Of a stretch of DNA of 64,000 bases, positions 36,048 through 45,466 are shown one piece after another (positions within the stretch are counted from its first letter, which is position 1; every line of letters begins with the position of its first letter). The DNA lies in assembly GCF_000613725.1 (NCBI RefSeq), contig NZ_BAJN01000006.1:84877-148876 (forward strand), in the 5' to 3' direction. The translations under genes were made by a program, and so were the position numbers. The notes beneath the pieces were generated by a model. The model was not told where the DNA came from. It did no database searches and saw only the letters and a list, made by a program, of their open reading frames with translations. The stretch is from Hoylesella pleuritidis JCM 14110. GTDB taxonomy: Bacteria > Bacteroidota > Bacteroidia > Bacteroidales > Bacteroidaceae.

Positions 36048-38672
36048 ATGATGATGACAGCGAATGAAATACGCGACTCATACAAGAAATTCTTTGAGTC
36101 GAAGGGACATACCATCGTGCCTTCTGCGCCGATGGTCATCAAAGACGATCCCACACTGATGTTTACCAATGCGGGAATGAATCAGTGGAAGGACATCATT
36201 TTGGGCAACAAACAGCCCGAACCGCGCCGCCGCACCGACTCACAGAAGTGTCTGCGCGTGAGCGGTAAGCACAATGACCTCGAAGAAGTGGGGCACGACA
36301 CTTACCATCATACGATGTTTGAGATGCTTGGAAACTGGAGTTTCGGCGACTATTTCAAAGAAGGCGCCATCGATTATGCGTGGGAATATCTGGTAGATGT
36401 GCTGCATCTCAATCCCGACGACTTGTATGTAACGGTGTTTGAAGGCGCTCCCGAGGAGGGACTTTGTCGTGATTCGGAGGCGGCTTCCTATTGGGCGAAG
36501 CACGTTCCGACCAGTCATATCATCGACGGTAACAAGCACGACAACTTCTGGGAGATGGGAGATACAGGGCCGTGTGGCCCTTGTTCGGAGATACATCTTG
36601 ATTCGCGCACACCCGAAGAGAAAGCAAAGACACCGGGACGAACGCTTGTCAACAAGGACGATCCGCAGGTAATCGAGATCTGGAACATTGTTTTTATGCA
36701 GTATAACCGCAAAGCCGACGGGTCGTTGGAGCCGCTTCCAATGCACGTTATTGATACGGGTATGGGCTTCGAACGCCTTGTTCGTGCCCTGCAAGGTAAG
36801 CACTCTAACTACGATACGGATATATTCCAACCCATTATCAAAGAGATTTGTCGGCTCACTGGCCACGAATACGGCAAAGACGAAGCTACGGACGTGGCGA
36901 TGCGTGTGGTTGCCGACCATCTCAGAGCAGTGGCTTTCTCCATCGCCGACGGGCAATTGCCGGGCAATGCAAAGGCCGGTTACGTCATCCGTCGCATTCT
37001 TCGGCGTGCCGTTCGCTATGCTTACACGTTCTTAGGACAGAAAGAAGCCTTTATGTATAAGCTCCTCCCGGTGCTCATTCACGAGATGGGCGAGGCTTAT
37101 CCCGAGTTATCCGCGCAGCGAGAACTCATCGGACGGGTGATGAAAGAGGAGGAAGACTCGTTCCTCCGCACGTTAGAGAAAGGTATCTCGCTGCTTTCCA
37201 ATGCGATCGATGAACTCAAAGCGGCCGGCAAAACACAGCTCGACGGGATACAAGCATTCCGACTTTTTGACACGTATGGATTCCCCTTAGATCTCACCCA
37301 ACTGATTTGCCGCGAACATGGAATAACTGTCGATGAGGCGCAATTTGATGAGGAGATGCAGAAACAGAAATCTCGCGCACGCAATGCAGCGCAGGTTGAG
37401 AACAGTGATTGGGTAGAAGTGCACAGCGGTGAACAGCAGTTCGTAGGCTACGATTACACCGAATACGAGTGCAGAATACTGCGTTACCGCAAGGTTACAC
37501 AAAAAAAGAACTCGTTTTTCGAGCTCGTTCTCGACTTCACTCCATTCTATGGAGAGATGGGCGGACAAGTAGGTGACCAGGGAGTGCTGGTCAATGAGAA
37601 CGAGACTGTCAACGTCCTCGACACTAAACGAGAGAATAACCAAAGCATACACATCGTTAAAGAACTGCCCAAAGACCCCGAAGCGCCGTTTATGGCGTGT
37701 GTAGACACTGAGAAACGAGAGGCCAGTGCGGCTAATCATACAGCCACTCACCTGCTTGATTACGCTCTGAAACAAGTCTTGGGAGACCACGTTGAGCAGA
37801 AGGGTTCGTATGTTTCGTCCGATACATTGCGGTTTGACTTCTCGCATTTTCAAAAGGTCAGTGATGCAGAAATCCGTCAAGTGGAACGTTTGGTCAATGA
37901 AATGATTCGCCAAGACTTCCCTCTCGACGAGCACAGAGACACGCCGATGGAGGAAGCTAAACAAATGGGCGCTGTGGCATTATTCGGTGAAAAGTACGGC
38001 GATAAGGTGCGCGTGGTACGCTTCGGACCGTCTTGCGAGTTTTGCGGAGGCATCCACGCCAAGAGCACCGGTCGTATCGGGCTGTTCAAAATCATCAGTG
38101 AGAGCTCCGTGGCAGCAGGTATTCGCCGCTTCGAAGCTATCACCGGAAAGGCTTGCGAAGAGTCAGTCTATGTCTTGGAAGATACGATCAAGGATCTCAA
38201 AGCCCTCTTCAACAATGCCAAAGATTTGAAAACCGTCATCACAAAGTATATCGACGAGCACGAAGCTATGCGTAAAGAGATTGATAAGTTTCAAGCACAA
38301 GCTGTGGAACGGACCAAGAATCTGCTCATCGAGCGTGCCGAAACAATCAACGGAACAACTGTGATCAAAGCCGTGTTGCCTATCGATCCCAACGTGGCTA
38401 AGGACCTCGTGTTCAAGATTCGGGAATCGATTCCAACGCATTTGCTGTGTGTTATCGGTTCAACCGCTAACGAAAAACCCCTGCTGAGCGTGATGTTGAG
38501 CAACGATTTGGTGAAGGATCACGACCTGAATGCAGGTCAGATGGTGCGCGAAGCAGCCCGACTCATCCAAGGAGGAGGCGGTGGTCAGCCGCATTATGCA
38601 TCTGCCGGCGGCAAGCATCTCGATGGTTTGACGGCCGCAGTGGATCGAGTTGTCGAATTGGCGAAGCTTTGA
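36048..38672 (+). CDS. alaS: Alanyl-tRNA synthetase
   Basis: 874 residues, normal length. Aminoacylation core ([65 protein letters not shown]), editing domain ([13 protein letters not shown] and [13 protein letters not shown] zinc ligands), and the C-Ala region. Three ATG codons in tandem open the frame; the third (36054) may be the real start. It charges tRNA-Ala in the cytosol. Confidence 0.96.
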   Translation: MMMTANEIRDSYKKFFESKGHTIVPSAPMVIKDDPTLMFTNAGMNQWKDIILGNKQPEPRRRTDSQKCLRVSGKHNDLEEVGHDTYHHTMFEMLGNWSFGDYFKEGAIDYAWEYLVDVLHLNPDDLYVTVFEGAPEEGLCRDSEAASYWAKHVPTSHIIDGNKHDNFWEMGDTGPCGPCSEIHLDSRTPEEKAKTPGRTLVNKDDPQVIEIWNIVFMQYNRKADGSLEPLPMHVIDTGMGFERLVRALQGKHSNYDTDIFQPIIKEICRLTGHEYGKDEATDVAMRVVADHLRAVAFSIADGQLPGNAKAGYVIRRILRRAVRYAYTFLGQKEAFMYKLLPVLIHEMGEAYPELSAQRELIGRVMKEEEDSFLRTLEKGISLLSNAIDELKAAGKTQLDGIQAFRLFDTYGFPLDLTQLICREHGITVDEAQFDEEMQKQKSRARNAAQVENSDWVEVHSGEQQFVGYDYTEYECRILRYRKVTQKKNSFFELVLDFTPFYGEMGGQVGDQGVLVNENETVNVLDTKRENNQSIHIVKELPKDPEAPFMACVDTEKREASAANHTATHLLDYALKQVLGDHVEQKGSYVSSDTLRFDFSHFQKVSDAEIRQVERLVNEMIRQDFPLDEHRDTPMEEAKQMGAVALFGEKYGDKVRVVRFGPSCEFCGGIHAKSTGRIGLFKIISESSVAAGIRRFEAITGKACEESVYVLEDTIKDLKALFNNAKDLKTVITKYIDEHEAMRKEIDKFQAQAVERTKNLLIERAETINGTTVIKAVLPIDPNVAKDLVFKIRESIPTHLLCVIGSTANEKPLLSVMLSNDLVKDHDLNAGQMVREAARLIQGGGGGQPHYASAGGKHLDGLTAAVDRVVELAKL

Positions 38673-38702
38673 TACGAGCCTGGAATTAAGAATTTGAAGA
38701 AT

Positions 38703-38751
38703 AAAGGAGTTAAGCCGAATGTAAAACGAATGGCTTAACTCCTTTTCTTTT
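38703..38751. terminator. Terminator between convergent alaS and sprT-like genes
   Basis: Perfect 14-bp stem AAAGGAGTTAAGCC / GGCTTAACTCCTTT (38703-38716, 38732-38745) followed by TCTTTTTC. Confidence 0.85.
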
Positions 38752-38766
38752 TCAGCGTTTGAATAC

Positions 38767-39417
38767 TCAATCAACTACTATCTGTCGCATCGAGGGCAGC
38801 ATCTCGTCGAACAAGTTACGACTGACGCGCCGTCCGCGAAGGCTTCGGACAACCGGATAAGTAGCAAAACGAGTATCCGAAGAGATGTACCACGCGAAAT
38901 GATTTACTGTAAATAATTGCTTCAATTGTGCGTTGATACGAGTAGCATAACCACGATTTACCACCGAGAAATAGCACTCACCGCTTCGCATTTCCAATGC
39001 CAATACTAAATAATCAGTTGTTTTTTGAGATACGACAGCACATCCAACCTTATTCATTCGGACACTAATTGAGATTTCCCAACCGTACTTTCGATTGAGT
39101 GCATCCATCATTTCGCGAAACACGATGCCGTGAGGCGAAGTATCTTTCACGCCCGTATAAGCAATAGAATAATGTATCATTTCGTGTAAAAGCGTGTTTT
39201 GGAATTGCCGTTCGGTCTGTTCATAATAAATGCTCAGGCGTATCGCGTAGTCAGAAAAAGTTGTTTTCCCACAGCGAATACGTCTCTTACAGGCCATCGT
39301 TCCCAATTGGGTACGCGACCGGGAGAGTGCTAACTTCGGACGAGGAAGCCCTCCGCCGAAGTAGTCTCGATTGAATCGGTCGAACCAAAAGGTAAGCCAC
39401 GCGAGATCAATCGTCAT
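38767..39417 (-). CDS. SprT-like zinc metalloprotease domain protein
   Basis: 216 residues. FDRFNRDYFGGGLPRPKLALSRSRTQLG at the N-terminus is the SprT start, and NTLLHEMIHYSIAYTG carries the HExxH zinc site, with an HG in KDTSPHGIVFREMM as further ligand region. The C-terminal half lacks the zinc ribbon of Spartan. Probably a cytosolic protease or DNA-protein crosslink enzyme; role in Bacteroidetes not established to my knowledge. Confidence 0.85.
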   Translation of the reverse strand: MTIDLAWLTFWFDRFNRDYFGGGLPRPKLALSRSRTQLGTMACKRRIRCGKTTFSDYAIRLSIYYEQTERQFQNTLLHEMIHYSIAYTGVKDTSPHGIVFREMMDALNRKYGWEISISVRMNKVGCAVVSQKTTDYLVLALEMRSGECYFSVVNRGYATRINAQLKQLFTVNHFAWYISSDTRFATYPVVRSLRGRRVSRNLFDEMLPSMRQIVVD

Positions 39418-39493
39418 AAAGGATGACCTCCCTCAGTCCCTCTGAAAGAAGGGAGAATGATTGAATAGTAAATGGAAAATATTGATAAACTAA

Positions 39494-40012
39494 TCATTTG
39501 TTATGTAATTCGGCTACAAGATATTCTGAATAAGTGCCTATCTGGTGTAAATCGCTCATCATCACGATTTTGAGTGGTTGCTTCAACGACCTGGCTGTGA
39601 TCAGTTCAATCGGCCGACGCACCTTGTTCCGATAATGAACGTTACCGTAAACAAAGATTCCCACAATGAGAAACAGCATTGCCAAGCTCCCCTTCGCACT
39701 GTTGATGAGCAGCGATGAAGGCACGATGTGTACGAGTCTGCCAAGATCTAAAAGCCCGAACAGCATCACTACATAAAGCAAAATAAAGATAGATGATGTG
39801 CCGATCTCATACATCGGTACGGCTATCGATATTGGCACGCGATTCAATCCGAGACCGAAGTCTACGAAAAGCAGCACGATCGACAGAGCCAACAGTACCA
39901 CAATGCCGGCTTTAAAACCTGTATTCAATGGCAGAATCTGCCAAATACGCCAAAGAGAATAGGCTGTTCCGAGAATCGGGAGCAGCAAAAAGAACATTAT
40001 CCCTAATTTCAT
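39494..40012 (-). pseudogene. Metallophosphoesterase with internal deletion
   Basis: 172 residues. Four or five N-terminal membrane helices, then PLKIVMMSDLH, the first phosphoesterase motif (Asp, His), after which the frame jumps to QIGTYSEYLVAELHNK, which resembles the extreme C-terminus of family members (IGT-SEY). The roughly 190 residues holding the GD, GNH and GH motifs of a normal 360-370-residue protein are missing, in frame. It cannot be an active enzyme. It may be a real deletion or a collapsed assembly. No adjacent gene overlaps. Confidence 0.75.
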
Positions 40013-40110
40013 CGCTGCACAGGTAATGCAAAAAATCCGAACGGAAAATGCATAATTGATGAAAGCCTCATCCCCGTCTCCTCTCCAAAAGGAGAGGGGA
40101 GAGGCTGTTC

Positions 40111-40297
40111 TTTATATTTTATTGATAATCAGATAGATACAAAATACTCTGTAATTAACGGTTTCCCGCATTGCAAGTCGCGGTTAAATGCACTGCAATC
40201 AACCGTTAATTATACGCCGTTTAACCGTTAAATGCAAGGTGTTTAACGGTTAATTGGAATGCACTTTATATTCTGTTGATTCCCAACAATATACGAG
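40111..40297. repeat. 187-bp lattice element D (complete)
   Basis: Left dyad 40111-40143 (TTTATATTTTA, loop TTGATAATCAG, ATAGATACAAA); cores at 40155, 40177, 40199, 40221 and 40243 (TTAACGGTTT, GTCGCGGTTA, TCAACCGTTA, TTAACCGTTA, TTAACGGTTA); right dyad 40265-40297 (loop TTGATTCCCAA). Exact 187-bp length again. It lies upstream of the truncated phosphoesterase and downstream of the thioredoxin-like gene, next to a CCTCTCC hairpin at 40068-40105. Confidence 0.92.
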
Positions 40298-40348
40298 CTA
40301 TGATTCGCCTTACCTACCATTCATTCAGATGCAGAGGCAAGACAGTGC

Positions 40349-40891
40349 TTATTTTGTATCGAATAGCTCATTGAGTGCTTTCTCCAACTTATCCGAGAGT
40401 ACGGTTCCAAGAATCACTTTACCGTCTTTTCCGATGAGATACAGGGCCGGAATCCATTTCACGCCGTATGCTTTTGCAATGTCGGTATCGTGAAATTTCT
40501 TCAGCTCACTTACCTGAACGTAAGGGATATTGAACTTTTCCACCCCTTTGCGCCAAGCTTCACGATCGGTGTCGAATGACACACCGATAAACTCTACGCC
40601 GCGTTTGTGAAACTCGTTGTACATCCGCACCACATTCGGAGCATCTTTCCGACAATCCGGACACCACGAAGCCCAAAAGTCAATCACCACATAACGGCCT
40701 TGGAGTCGGGCCGAATCGAAATTCTTTCCGTCGAGAGTTTTCAAGTTGAAAGCCGGAGCCTGTACTCCCGGTTTCAGCATTTCGGTGGCATACTTGGCAT
40801 CGTCGTCCGACTCGGGAGTCGTCTGTGCCGTGACAGAAAGTGCAGAAAACGCCATCGCTAACAATGAGATGGCCATACGTAAATGTTTCAT
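40349..40891 (-). CDS. TlpA/ResA-like periplasmic thioredoxin
   Basis: 180 residues with a signal peptide (HLRMAISLLAMAFSALSVTAQ). AlkhpA-TSA/TlpA fold: PGVQAPAFNLKTLDGKNF, YVVIDFWASWCPDCRKDAPNVV with a CPDC active site, and the cis-Pro region VKWIPALYLIGKDGKVI. It reduces or exchanges disulfides in the periplasm. Monocistronic. Confidence 0.92.
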   Translation of the reverse strand: MKHLRMAISLLAMAFSALSVTAQTTPESDDDAKYATEMLKPGVQAPAFNLKTLDGKNFDSARLQGRYVVIDFWASWCPDCRKDAPNVVRMYNEFHKRGVEFIGVSFDTDREAWRKGVEKFNIPYVQVSELKKFHDTDIAKAYGVKWIPALYLIGKDGKVILGTVLSDKLEKALNELFDTK

Positions 40892-40922
40892 TTTCTATTT
40901 CTTTTATCATTATTGTAGGCTG

Positions 40923-40930
40923 CAAAGATA
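40923..40930 (-). promoter_or_regulatory. Promoter -7 box for the TlpA-like gene
   Basis: TATCTTTG on the minus strand, 31 bp before the ATG. Confidence 0.6.
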
Positions 40931-41055
40931 CGGATTAATTCATAATTTATAACGCATAATACATAATTTAAAGACCGAATGCCTTTTCGCAAGCCCTTTA
41001 ACGAACTTTCATATAAAAAAGAGACGGAATAAACAGACATTTATGAGAAAAAGAG

Positions 41056-41063
41056 TAATTTTG
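41056..41063 (+). promoter_or_regulatory. Promoter -7 box for ddh
   Basis: TAATTTTG, 39 bp before the first ATG at 41103. Confidence 0.5.
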
Positions 41064-41102
41064 TCGTCGTAATCAGGTAATAATTAAACGCTACCAAAAT
41101 AG

Positions 41103-42008
41103 ATGAATATGAAAAAGATAAGAGCAGTCGTTGTAGGTTACGGCAATATCGGACGCTATGTCGTGCAGGCATTGGAAGCAGCCCCGGACTTTGAGATCGC
41201 AGGTGTCGTTCGCCGAAACGGCGCTGACAATAAACCGATGGAGTTGGCCCCATACACGGTGGTTAAGAATATCAAAGAACTGGAAAACGTAGACGTTGCC
41301 ATCTTGGCAACACCCACACGAAGCTGCCCTGAGTATGCCAAAGAGATTCTCTCGTTGGGCATCAACACCGTAGACAGCTTTGATATTCATACAAGTATTC
41401 TCGACTATCGTGCTCAGTTGGCACCCATCTGCAAAGAACATCAAGCTGTTTCGGTGATTGCTGCGGGTTGGGATCCGGGTTCTGACTCCATCGTTCGTAC
41501 TTTAATGCAGAGCCTCGCGCCCAAAGGTCTCACCTATACCAACTTCGGGCCAGGTATGAGTATGGGCCATTCGGTATGTGCTCGCGGCAAAGCGGGGGTG
41601 CAGAATGCCCTTTCGATGACCATCCCTTTGGGTGAAGGAATCCATAGAAGGATGGTCTATGTGGAGTTGGAAGACGGTGCCAAGATAGAGAATGTAAGTA
41701 AACTGATTAAAGAAGACCCGTATTTCGCCAACGATGAAACACATGTTTTCGCCGTACCTTCGGTTGATGCTGTGCGCGATATGGGTCACGGCGTACATCT
41801 GGTACGTAAAGGTGTGAGCGGAAAAACACAGAATCAGCGTCTTGAATTTGATATGAGTATCAACAATCCGGCACTGACAGGACAAGTGTTGGTCAATGTT
41901 GCGCGCGCATCTATGCGTCAACAGCCGGGCTGCTACACGATGGTAGAAATTCCGGTCATTGATATGCTCGCGGGCGAAAGAGACGAATTAATCGGTCATT
42001 TGGTATAA
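41103..42008 (+). CDS. ddh: meso-Diaminopimelate dehydrogenase
   Basis: 301 residues (ATG at 41109 is equally possible). NADP Rossmann motif RAVVVGYGNIGRYVVQALEAAPDFEIAGVVRR, then AILATPTRSCPEYAKEIL, VDSFDIHTSI, and GWDPGSDSIVRTLMQSLAPKGLTYTNFGPGMSMGHS, the substrate site. It makes meso-DAP in one step from tetrahydrodipicolinate. Bacteroidetes often carry it beside the LL-DAP aminotransferase route. Confidence 0.95.
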   Translation: MNMKKIRAVVVGYGNIGRYVVQALEAAPDFEIAGVVRRNGADNKPMELAPYTVVKNIKELENVDVAILATPTRSCPEYAKEILSLGINTVDSFDIHTSILDYRAQLAPICKEHQAVSVIAAGWDPGSDSIVRTLMQSLAPKGLTYTNFGPGMSMGHSVCARGKAGVQNALSMTIPLGEGIHRRMVYVELEDGAKIENVSKLIKEDPYFANDETHVFAVPSVDAVRDMGHGVHLVRKGVSGKTQNQRLEFDMSINNPALTGQVLVNVARASMRQQPGCYTMVEIPVIDMLAGERDELIGHLV

Positions 42009-42037
42009 AAATTGTGTAAAATATAAATAGAAAAACG

Positions 42038-42436
42038 ATGAATAAGTATTTCAAGATGATGCTTCCGGCCTTAGCTGTTGCCGCAATTGTAGTATTTGCC
42101 AGTGCAAAACAAGATGATGAAGTTATCACCAAGCGTGAAGGAACAACTATTGTCAATACAACTTCACTAAGTAAAAACGTCAAAGGATTTAAAGGTTCGA
42201 CACCCGTTAAAATCTATATAGAAAAGGATAAGGTGGTGAAAATAGAGGCTTTGTCCAACAAGGAGACGCCGAAATTCTTTGAAAAAGCCAAGACTGTGCT
42301 TGCCACTTGGGAAGGAAAATCTGTTAAGAAAGCAGCCAAACAAGATGTAGACGGTGTCAGCGGAGCTACATATTCATCCAAGGCACTGATCAAGAACGTG
42401 CAATTGGGTTTGCAATACTACAACGAGCACAAGTAG
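42038..42436 (+). CDS. Exported FMN-binding domain protein
   Basis: 132 residues with signal peptide ([16 protein letters not shown]). [30 protein letters not shown] and [23 protein letters not shown], where SGATYSS is the FMN-attachment type motif of the RnfG/NqrC superfamily (Thr would carry covalent FMN). It is the second gene after ddh (29 bp gap). A role in extracytoplasmic redox is inference. Confidence 0.85.
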   Translation: MNKYFKMMLPALAVAAIVVFASAKQDDEVITKREGTTIVNTTSLSKNVKGFKGSTPVKIYIEKDKVVKIEALSNKETPKFFEKAKTVLATWEGKSVKKAAKQDVDGVSGATYSSKALIKNVQLGLQYYNEHK

Positions 42437-42473
42437 ATTCCACATTTTTCACAAAGGAACAATTGTACTCACA

Positions 42474-43184
42474 ATGATCAATATTCAAGGAATAACTAAG
42501 AGTTTCGGGGCGTTGCAGGTGCTCAAAGGCATTGACCTGCATATCGACAAGGGCGAAGTGGTAAGCATTGTCGGCCCGAGCGGAGCCGGAAAAACTACGC
42601 TTCTGCAAATCATCGGTACGCTCGACAGACCCAACAGCGGCTCAATCGAGGTGAACGGAATCGATATTTGCTCATTGAATACAAAGAAATTGAGCGACTT
42701 CCGCAATCGAAACATCGGCTTTGTATTCCAATTCCATCAGCTGTTACCTGAGTTTTCGGCCTTAGAAAACGTAATGATTCCGGCCTTTATAGGTGGTATC
42801 GGCAAGAGCGAAGCCAAGGAACGAGCCAAAGAATTGCTGGCTTTTATGGGGCTGAACGACCGCATTCACCATAAGCCCAACGAACTCTCGGGCGGCGAAA
42901 AGCAGCGTGTTGCCGTAGCACGAGCCCTGATCAACAACCCCGCCGTTATCCTTGCAGACGAGCCGAGCGGTAGTCTTGACACCCAAAACAAGGCAGAACT
43001 CCACCGACTATTTTTCGATTTGCGTGACAAATTCGGGCAAACTTTCGTCATAGTCACCCACGATGAAGAGCTTGCAAACATCACCGATCGCACCATTCAT
43101 TTAAAAGACGGAATGATTGTCGATACCGATACTCCGACAAGAACTCTGCTCCCTGAAAGCGAAACATCTGAAATCGAGAAGTAA
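42474..43184 (+). CDS. ABC transporter ATPase, LolD/MacB type
   Basis: 236 residues. [16 protein letters not shown], Walker [13 protein letters not shown]-loop [21 protein letters not shown], signature [15 protein letters not shown], Walker [14 protein letters not shown]-loop VIVTHDEEL. LolD-like by subfamily features, but no permease gene is adjacent, so the partner is elsewhere. Lies 37 bp after the FMN-binding gene. Confidence 0.9.
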   Translation: MINIQGITKSFGALQVLKGIDLHIDKGEVVSIVGPSGAGKTTLLQIIGTLDRPNSGSIEVNGIDICSLNTKKLSDFRNRNIGFVFQFHQLLPEFSALENVMIPAFIGGIGKSEAKERAKELLAFMGLNDRIHHKPNELSGGEKQRVAVARALINNPAVILADEPSGSLDTQNKAELHRLFFDLRDKFGQTFVIVTHDEELANITDRTIHLKDGMIVDTDTPTRTLLPESETSEIEK

Positions 43185-43202
43185 GGGAGATATCAACAAG
43201 CA

Positions 43203-44042
43203 ATGATGAAACGAATCAAATTAGGCGAATACAATCGACTTACCATTGTGAAGGCCGTGGATTTCGGGCTCTATCTCGACGGAGGAGATGAGGGAGAGAT
43301 TCTTTTGCCAAGTCGATATGTGCCGAAAGACTGTCGGATTGGTGATGAATTAGATGTTTTTATCTATCTCGACAATGAAGAACGAATCGTTGCCACGACC
43401 CAGAAACCATTGGCAAAGGTAGGCGATTTTGCCTATTTGGAGGTGTCATGGGTCAACGAATACGGCACATTTTTGCATTGGGGACCGCTGAAAGACCTCT
43501 TTTGCCCGTTCCGCGAGCAGAAAATGAGGATGGAAATAGGCGAAAGTTACATCGTATTTGTGTATATCGACAGAGAGAGTTATCGTATCGCGGCCTCTGC
43601 TAAGATTGAACACTACTTGCAAAAAGACACTCCGCCCTATACCGTCGGTACTGAAACGGATCTGCTGATATGGCAGAAGACAGACTTGGGATTTAAAGTT
43701 ATTATTGATAATCGATATCAGGGGCTGGTCTATGAAGACCAAATATTCAAGCGAATTCATACCGGTGACCGGATGAAAGGTTATATCTCACGGGTGCGCG
43801 AAGACGGGAAACTTGACGTAACACTGCAACCCTTGGGCTATCAGCAGGCCCGTGCTTTCTCGGACACATTGCTGCAATATCTCAAAAACAACGGAGGCTT
43901 CTGCAATTTAGGCGACAAGAGTGATGCTGAAGATATCAAACGCCGCTTTCAGGTAAGCAAAAAGACATTCAAAAAGGCCGTCGGCGATCTGTATAAACGA
44001 TACTTGATCGTGCTCGACGAGCAAGGAATCAGACTCGTGTAA
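43203..44042 (+). CDS. CvfB-like S1 RNA-binding domain protein
   Basis: 279 residues. Tandem S1-like domains (NRLTIVKAVDFGLYLDGGDEGEILLPSRYVP; YLEVSWVNEYGTFLHWGPLKDLFCPFREQ; FKVIIDNRYQGLVYEDQIFKRIHTGDRMKGYISRVREDGKLDVTLQP) and a C-terminal winged helix (FSDTLLQYLKNNGGFCNLGDKSDAEDIKRRFQVSKKTFKKAVGDLY). This is the CvfB/YitL arrangement. RNA binding with a regulatory role is likely. Confidence 0.9.
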   Translation: MMKRIKLGEYNRLTIVKAVDFGLYLDGGDEGEILLPSRYVPKDCRIGDELDVFIYLDNEERIVATTQKPLAKVGDFAYLEVSWVNEYGTFLHWGPLKDLFCPFREQKMRMEIGESYIVFVYIDRESYRIAASAKIEHYLQKDTPPYTVGTETDLLIWQKTDLGFKVIIDNRYQGLVYEDQIFKRIHTGDRMKGYISRVREDGKLDVTLQPLGYQQARAFSDTLLQYLKNNGGFCNLGDKSDAEDIKRRFQVSKKTFKKAVGDLYKRYLIVLDEQGIRLV

Positions 44043-44215
44043 TCTCTTATCTCATCACCATTCCATCAGCTTTCTGAATCGAATGAGAACCGATTTCAGC
44101 ACGGACTCTATTCAATCAAATAAAAAAAGTATGGACTTTTAAATCAGAAAATCTGTATCTTTCAGAAAGTACTAATATACAAACGGAAGTCAACCAACAA
44201 CCAATCGCCTTTCAT

Positions 44216-44225
44216 TTAACGGTTA
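44216..44225. repeat. Solitary palindrome core
   Basis: A single TTAACGGTTA in the convergent gap between the CvfB-like gene and trxB. A degenerate arm pair (44151-44161, 44174-44184) lies upstream but is 1-2 bp out of register, so this may be a decayed element. Confidence 0.5.
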
Positions 44226-44257
44226 ATTGCAATACAAAGGAGCATAAGAGAAAGTGA

Positions 44258-44337
44258 AAAAGGTGAAAAGTAAAGGGGTGAAAAGAATGATTAGAGAAGT
44301 AAAATCATTCTTTTCACCCCTTTACTTTTCACCTTTT
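44258..44337. terminator. Perfect 35-bp-arm hairpin between convergent genes
   Basis: Arms 44258-44292 and 44303-44337, fully complementary, 10-bp loop, built of GTGAAAAG words. It ends 6 bp before the trxB stop codon and probably ends transcripts from both sides. Confidence 0.8.
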
Positions 44338-44342
44338 CATCG

Positions 44343-45290
44343 TTATTTATTGATGTCTGCGAGATAGCGTTCGGCTTCTAAGGCAGCTTTACAACCGCTT
44401 CCTGCGGCCACGACGGCCTGCCGATAGACACGATCTGCACAGTCTCCGGCAGCAAAGACACCCGGAATGTTGGTGCGAGGAGTACCTTCGATGGTCTTAA
44501 TATACCCCACTTCGTCGAGGTCGAGCCAGTCTTTGAACACGTCGGTGTTAGGTTTATGACCGATGGCGAGGAAGAAACCATTGAGCGGGAGATCGTATTT
44601 CTGTTCATCTGCTTCACCTTTTCGCTTAATGAGATGTGCTCCTTCAAGTCCGTTTTCACCGTAAAGGCCAAGTGTATTGTGCTCGTAAAGAATTTCGATT
44701 TTCTCATTATCTTCTACCCGTTTCTTCATAACCTCAGAAGCACGAAGATAAGGTTTGCGTACAATCATATATACCTTGCTGCACAATCCGGCCAGATAGG
44801 TGGCCTCTTCGCAGGCTGTATCGCCGCCACCTACAACTGCAACAACTTTCTTGCGATAGAAAAAGCCGTCGCAGGTAGCACACGCACTGACCCCCTGTCC
44901 ATTGTATTTCTTCTCGTCTTCAAGGCCAAGATACTTGGCAGAAGCACCTGTTGCAATAATGACAGTCTCTGCTTCGATTTCCGTTCCACGGTCGGTAGTG
45001 AGTACATAAGGTTGTTTGCTTAAGTCGGCTTTGGTGATAATTCCGTCGCGGATATCTACACCGAAACGCTCGGCCTGCTTTCTCAGGTCCATCATCATCT
45101 GATTGCCGTCTATGCCTTGTGGGTAACCCGGGAAGTTTTCTACCTCTGTAGTCTGTGTGAGTTGGCCTCCCATCTGCAATCCGACGTACTGGATGGGGTT
45201 GAGATTAGCCCGTCCTGCATAAATGGCAGCTGTATATCCTGCCGGTCCGCTGCCGATAATTAAGCAGCGTGTGTATTCTCGTGAATCCAT
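44343..45290 (-). CDS. trxB: Thioredoxin reductase
   Basis: 315 residues. FAD site IIGSGPAGYTAAIYAGRANL, redox centre SACATCDGFFYRKK (CATC), NADPH site VVAVVGGGDTACEEATYL, and C-terminal FAAGDCADRVYRQAVVAAGSG. It reduces thioredoxin using NADPH. No TAnnTTTG box is visible directly upstream; the region 45291-45466 is filled by AGTTGATGAGTT-type repeats, so it may be read from the gene upstream. Confidence 0.95.
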   Translation of the reverse strand: MDSREYTRCLIIGSGPAGYTAAIYAGRANLNPIQYVGLQMGGQLTQTTEVENFPGYPQGIDGNQMMMDLRKQAERFGVDIRDGIITKADLSKQPYVLTTDRGTEIEAETVIIATGASAKYLGLEDEKKYNGQGVSACATCDGFFYRKKVVAVVGGGDTACEEATYLAGLCSKVYMIVRKPYLRASEVMKKRVEDNEKIEILYEHNTLGLYGENGLEGAHLIKRKGEADEQKYDLPLNGFFLAIGHKPNTDVFKDWLDLDEVGYIKTIEGTPRTNIPGVFAAGDCADRVYRQAVVAAGSGCKAALEAERYLADINK

Positions 45291-45395
45291 AAGTTGATAA
45301 GTTTTAAATTGATAAATCTTTGAGTTTTATAAGTTTTTTAGTTGATGGAGCTTCAGTTTTACCGTTCACTATCAGCTATAAATTGTTGGTTTATA

Positions 45396-45451
45396 AGTTG
45401 ATGAGTTTTTAAGTTAGTAAGAAAACTTATAAACTTAAAAACTCATCAACT
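45396..45451. repeat. AGTTTTTGAGTT-family hairpin (20-bp perfect arms)
   Basis: AGTTGATGAGTTTTTAAGTT (45396-45415) pairs with 45432-45451. More words of the same type fill 45291-45350. Lies between the glutathione peroxidase gene and trxB. Confidence 0.75.
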
Positions 45452-45466
45452 AACAAACTCACGCTA

